Of a DNA stretch of 5,806 nucleotides, positions 5,031-5,806 are shown piece after piece. The stretch comes from Chloroflexota bacterium (GTDB lineage Bacteria > Chloroflexota > Limnocylindria > Limnocylindrales > CSP1-4), in NCBI GenBank assembly GCA_013696275.1, contig JACCYW010000385.1, forward strand, positions 1 through 5,806. Reading direction: 5' to 3'. The position numbers and the translations under genes are program-made. The notes beneath the pieces were generated by a model. It was not told the DNA's origin. It did not search any database and worked only from the letters and a program-made list of their open reading frames with translations. Position 1 is the first letter of the stretch, and every line of letters begins with the position of its first letter.

Positions 5031-5806
5031 ATGGTGGAGCCGCTGTCTACGCACTTTCGGCCGTTGCGCGGCTCGCTCATGCCGGCCTTCGAGGGTCTGG
5101 CGGCGCCGCCTTCGGAGCATCTGGTGGCCGCTGAGATAGAGGCGCGCACCGTGCCCGGCGATGTGGTCATCGAGCTCCACGGCCGTGGCGCATGGGTGAC
5201 CCGTAGCGCCCTTGACCGCCTGCGGCGGGTCTACGACATCGAGTCGATCGGCCTTACCCGGCTGCAGGCCGAACTGGTCCTACGGCCACCGGACGTTCGC
5301 CACCTGGACGCGGCTGTGAACAGCTTGGCGGTTCACCTGCGCGCCGGGGTCGGTCTTCGCAGCGCCATCCTTGCCTCGTTCACCTCTCGCTGCGCGGCGT
5401 GCGGACGACCGGTCATCGTCGAGGAGTTCATCTGGCCTGGCGAGGGCGATGCACCAAGCCACAAGACCTACCGCTGCGAGGTCTGCGGCGGTCGTGGCCG
5501 CTCGTCGGTCGGCCTGACGGTGTCGGTCGATGACGAGGACGTGCGAGCGGCGCGTGAGATGGGTCGTGCGCCACCGGCCGCGCGAGAGTTCCTACGCGCC
5601 CGTTTTCCGACCCCGGAGTCGGGTCACCCCCTGCCCGGCCAGCTCGTCGATCTGTATTCACCGCGCAGCCTCGAGGCCTTCGCCCTGCTCGTCGAGCGGC
5701 TCGAGACCGACCTGCGGGCACCACCCATCGAAGCAGCACTCCGCCTGGCAGTGGCCCACATGCTGTTGCCCGGCAGCAGGCTCAACCGTCATCCCGGCCG
5801 TGCCGC
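5031..5806 (+). CDS. Zn-ribbon DNA methylase-like protein (3' end cut off)
   Basis: The 258 visible residues run off the window with the frame still open. A zinc ribbon is formed by C121-A-A-C124 and C149-E-V-C152, set between SRC at 119-121 and a Gly-rich turn. The layout resembles Zn-ribbon-containing adenine-specific DNA methylases (COG1743-like): a GDVV strand near 43-46, an RPPDVRHLDAAVNSLA segment (85-100), the ribbon after TSRCAACG (118-125), then LVDLYSPRSLEAFALLVERL (205-224) and ALRLAVAHMLLPGSRLN (236-252). However, the SAM-binding motif I, normally DPFxGxG, reads E48-LHGRG, keeping the glycines but losing Asp, Pro and Phe. The catalytic DPPY-type motif would lie beyond the window. 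The ATG is the first possible start after an in-frame TGA at 4968-4970. It may be an active divergent methylase, a non-catalytic relative or a nucleic-acid-binding protein. The resemblance is from memory of the family, not an alignment. Confidence 0.72.
   Translation, partial: MVEPLSTHFRPLRGSLMPAFEGLAAPPSEHLVAAEIEARTVPGDVVIELHGRGAWVTRSALDRLRRVYDIESIGLTRLQAELVLRPPDVRHLDAAVNSLAVHLRAGVGLRSAILASFTSRCAACGRPVIVEEFIWPGEGDAPSHKTYRCEVCGGRGRSSVGLTVSVDDEDVRAAREMGRAPPAAREFLRARFPTPESGHPLPGQLVDLYSPRSLEAFALLVERLETDLRAPPIEAALRLAVAHMLLPGSRLNRHPGRA

Overview
The window is GC-rich bacterial DNA with all supported genes on the + strand. The combination of a PHP-fused family X DNA polymerase, GTG/ATG starts, strong G/C preference at third codon positions and a probable leaderless gene fits a high-GC Gram-positive-like lineage. 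Chloroflexota or a deep-branching Actinobacteriota is my best guess, but it is inference: no rRNA or other marker gene is present to settle it.

Layout. (1) 4-1266 encodes a membrane-anchored GAF-GGDEF protein, a likely c-di-GMP synthase with intact active-site and inhibitory motifs; its true start could lie just outside the window. (2) A 37-nt spacer, visibly made by a short tandem duplication, leads into (3) polX (1304-3343), a bacterial DNA polymerase X with helix-hairpin-helix motifs, a nucleotidyltransferase core and a C-terminal PHP domain. The two genes look co-transcribed. (4) A 734-bp region without a convincing gene (3344-4077) follows. It holds a lower-GC patch bounded by a 12-bp perfect inverted repeat, several GC-rich direct repeats and hairpins, and ends in a plausible extended -10 promoter. 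(5) 4078-4944 encodes a TPR protein with a central beta-rich domain resembling a divergent HIRAN fold and a very acidic tail. (6) A short spacer with three 8-bp tandem repeats, a hairpin and a -10-like element leads to (7) a gene truncated by the window edge (5031-5806). It has a four-cysteine zinc ribbon and resembles Zn-ribbon-containing DNA methylases, but its SAM-binding motif I is altered.

How the genes relate: PolX is a DNA repair enzyme, and HIRAN-like and methylase-like folds also belong to DNA metabolism, so a loose DNA-maintenance neighbourhood is possible. The diguanylate cyclase is a signalling gene with no obvious link apart from its operon position. I see no phage, IS transposase, CRISPR array, tRNA or rRNA. 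I do not find a clearly new multi-gene system. The strongest novelty leads are the altered methylase homologue, the TPR/HIRAN-like/acidic-tail architecture and the inverted-repeat element at 3460-3651.
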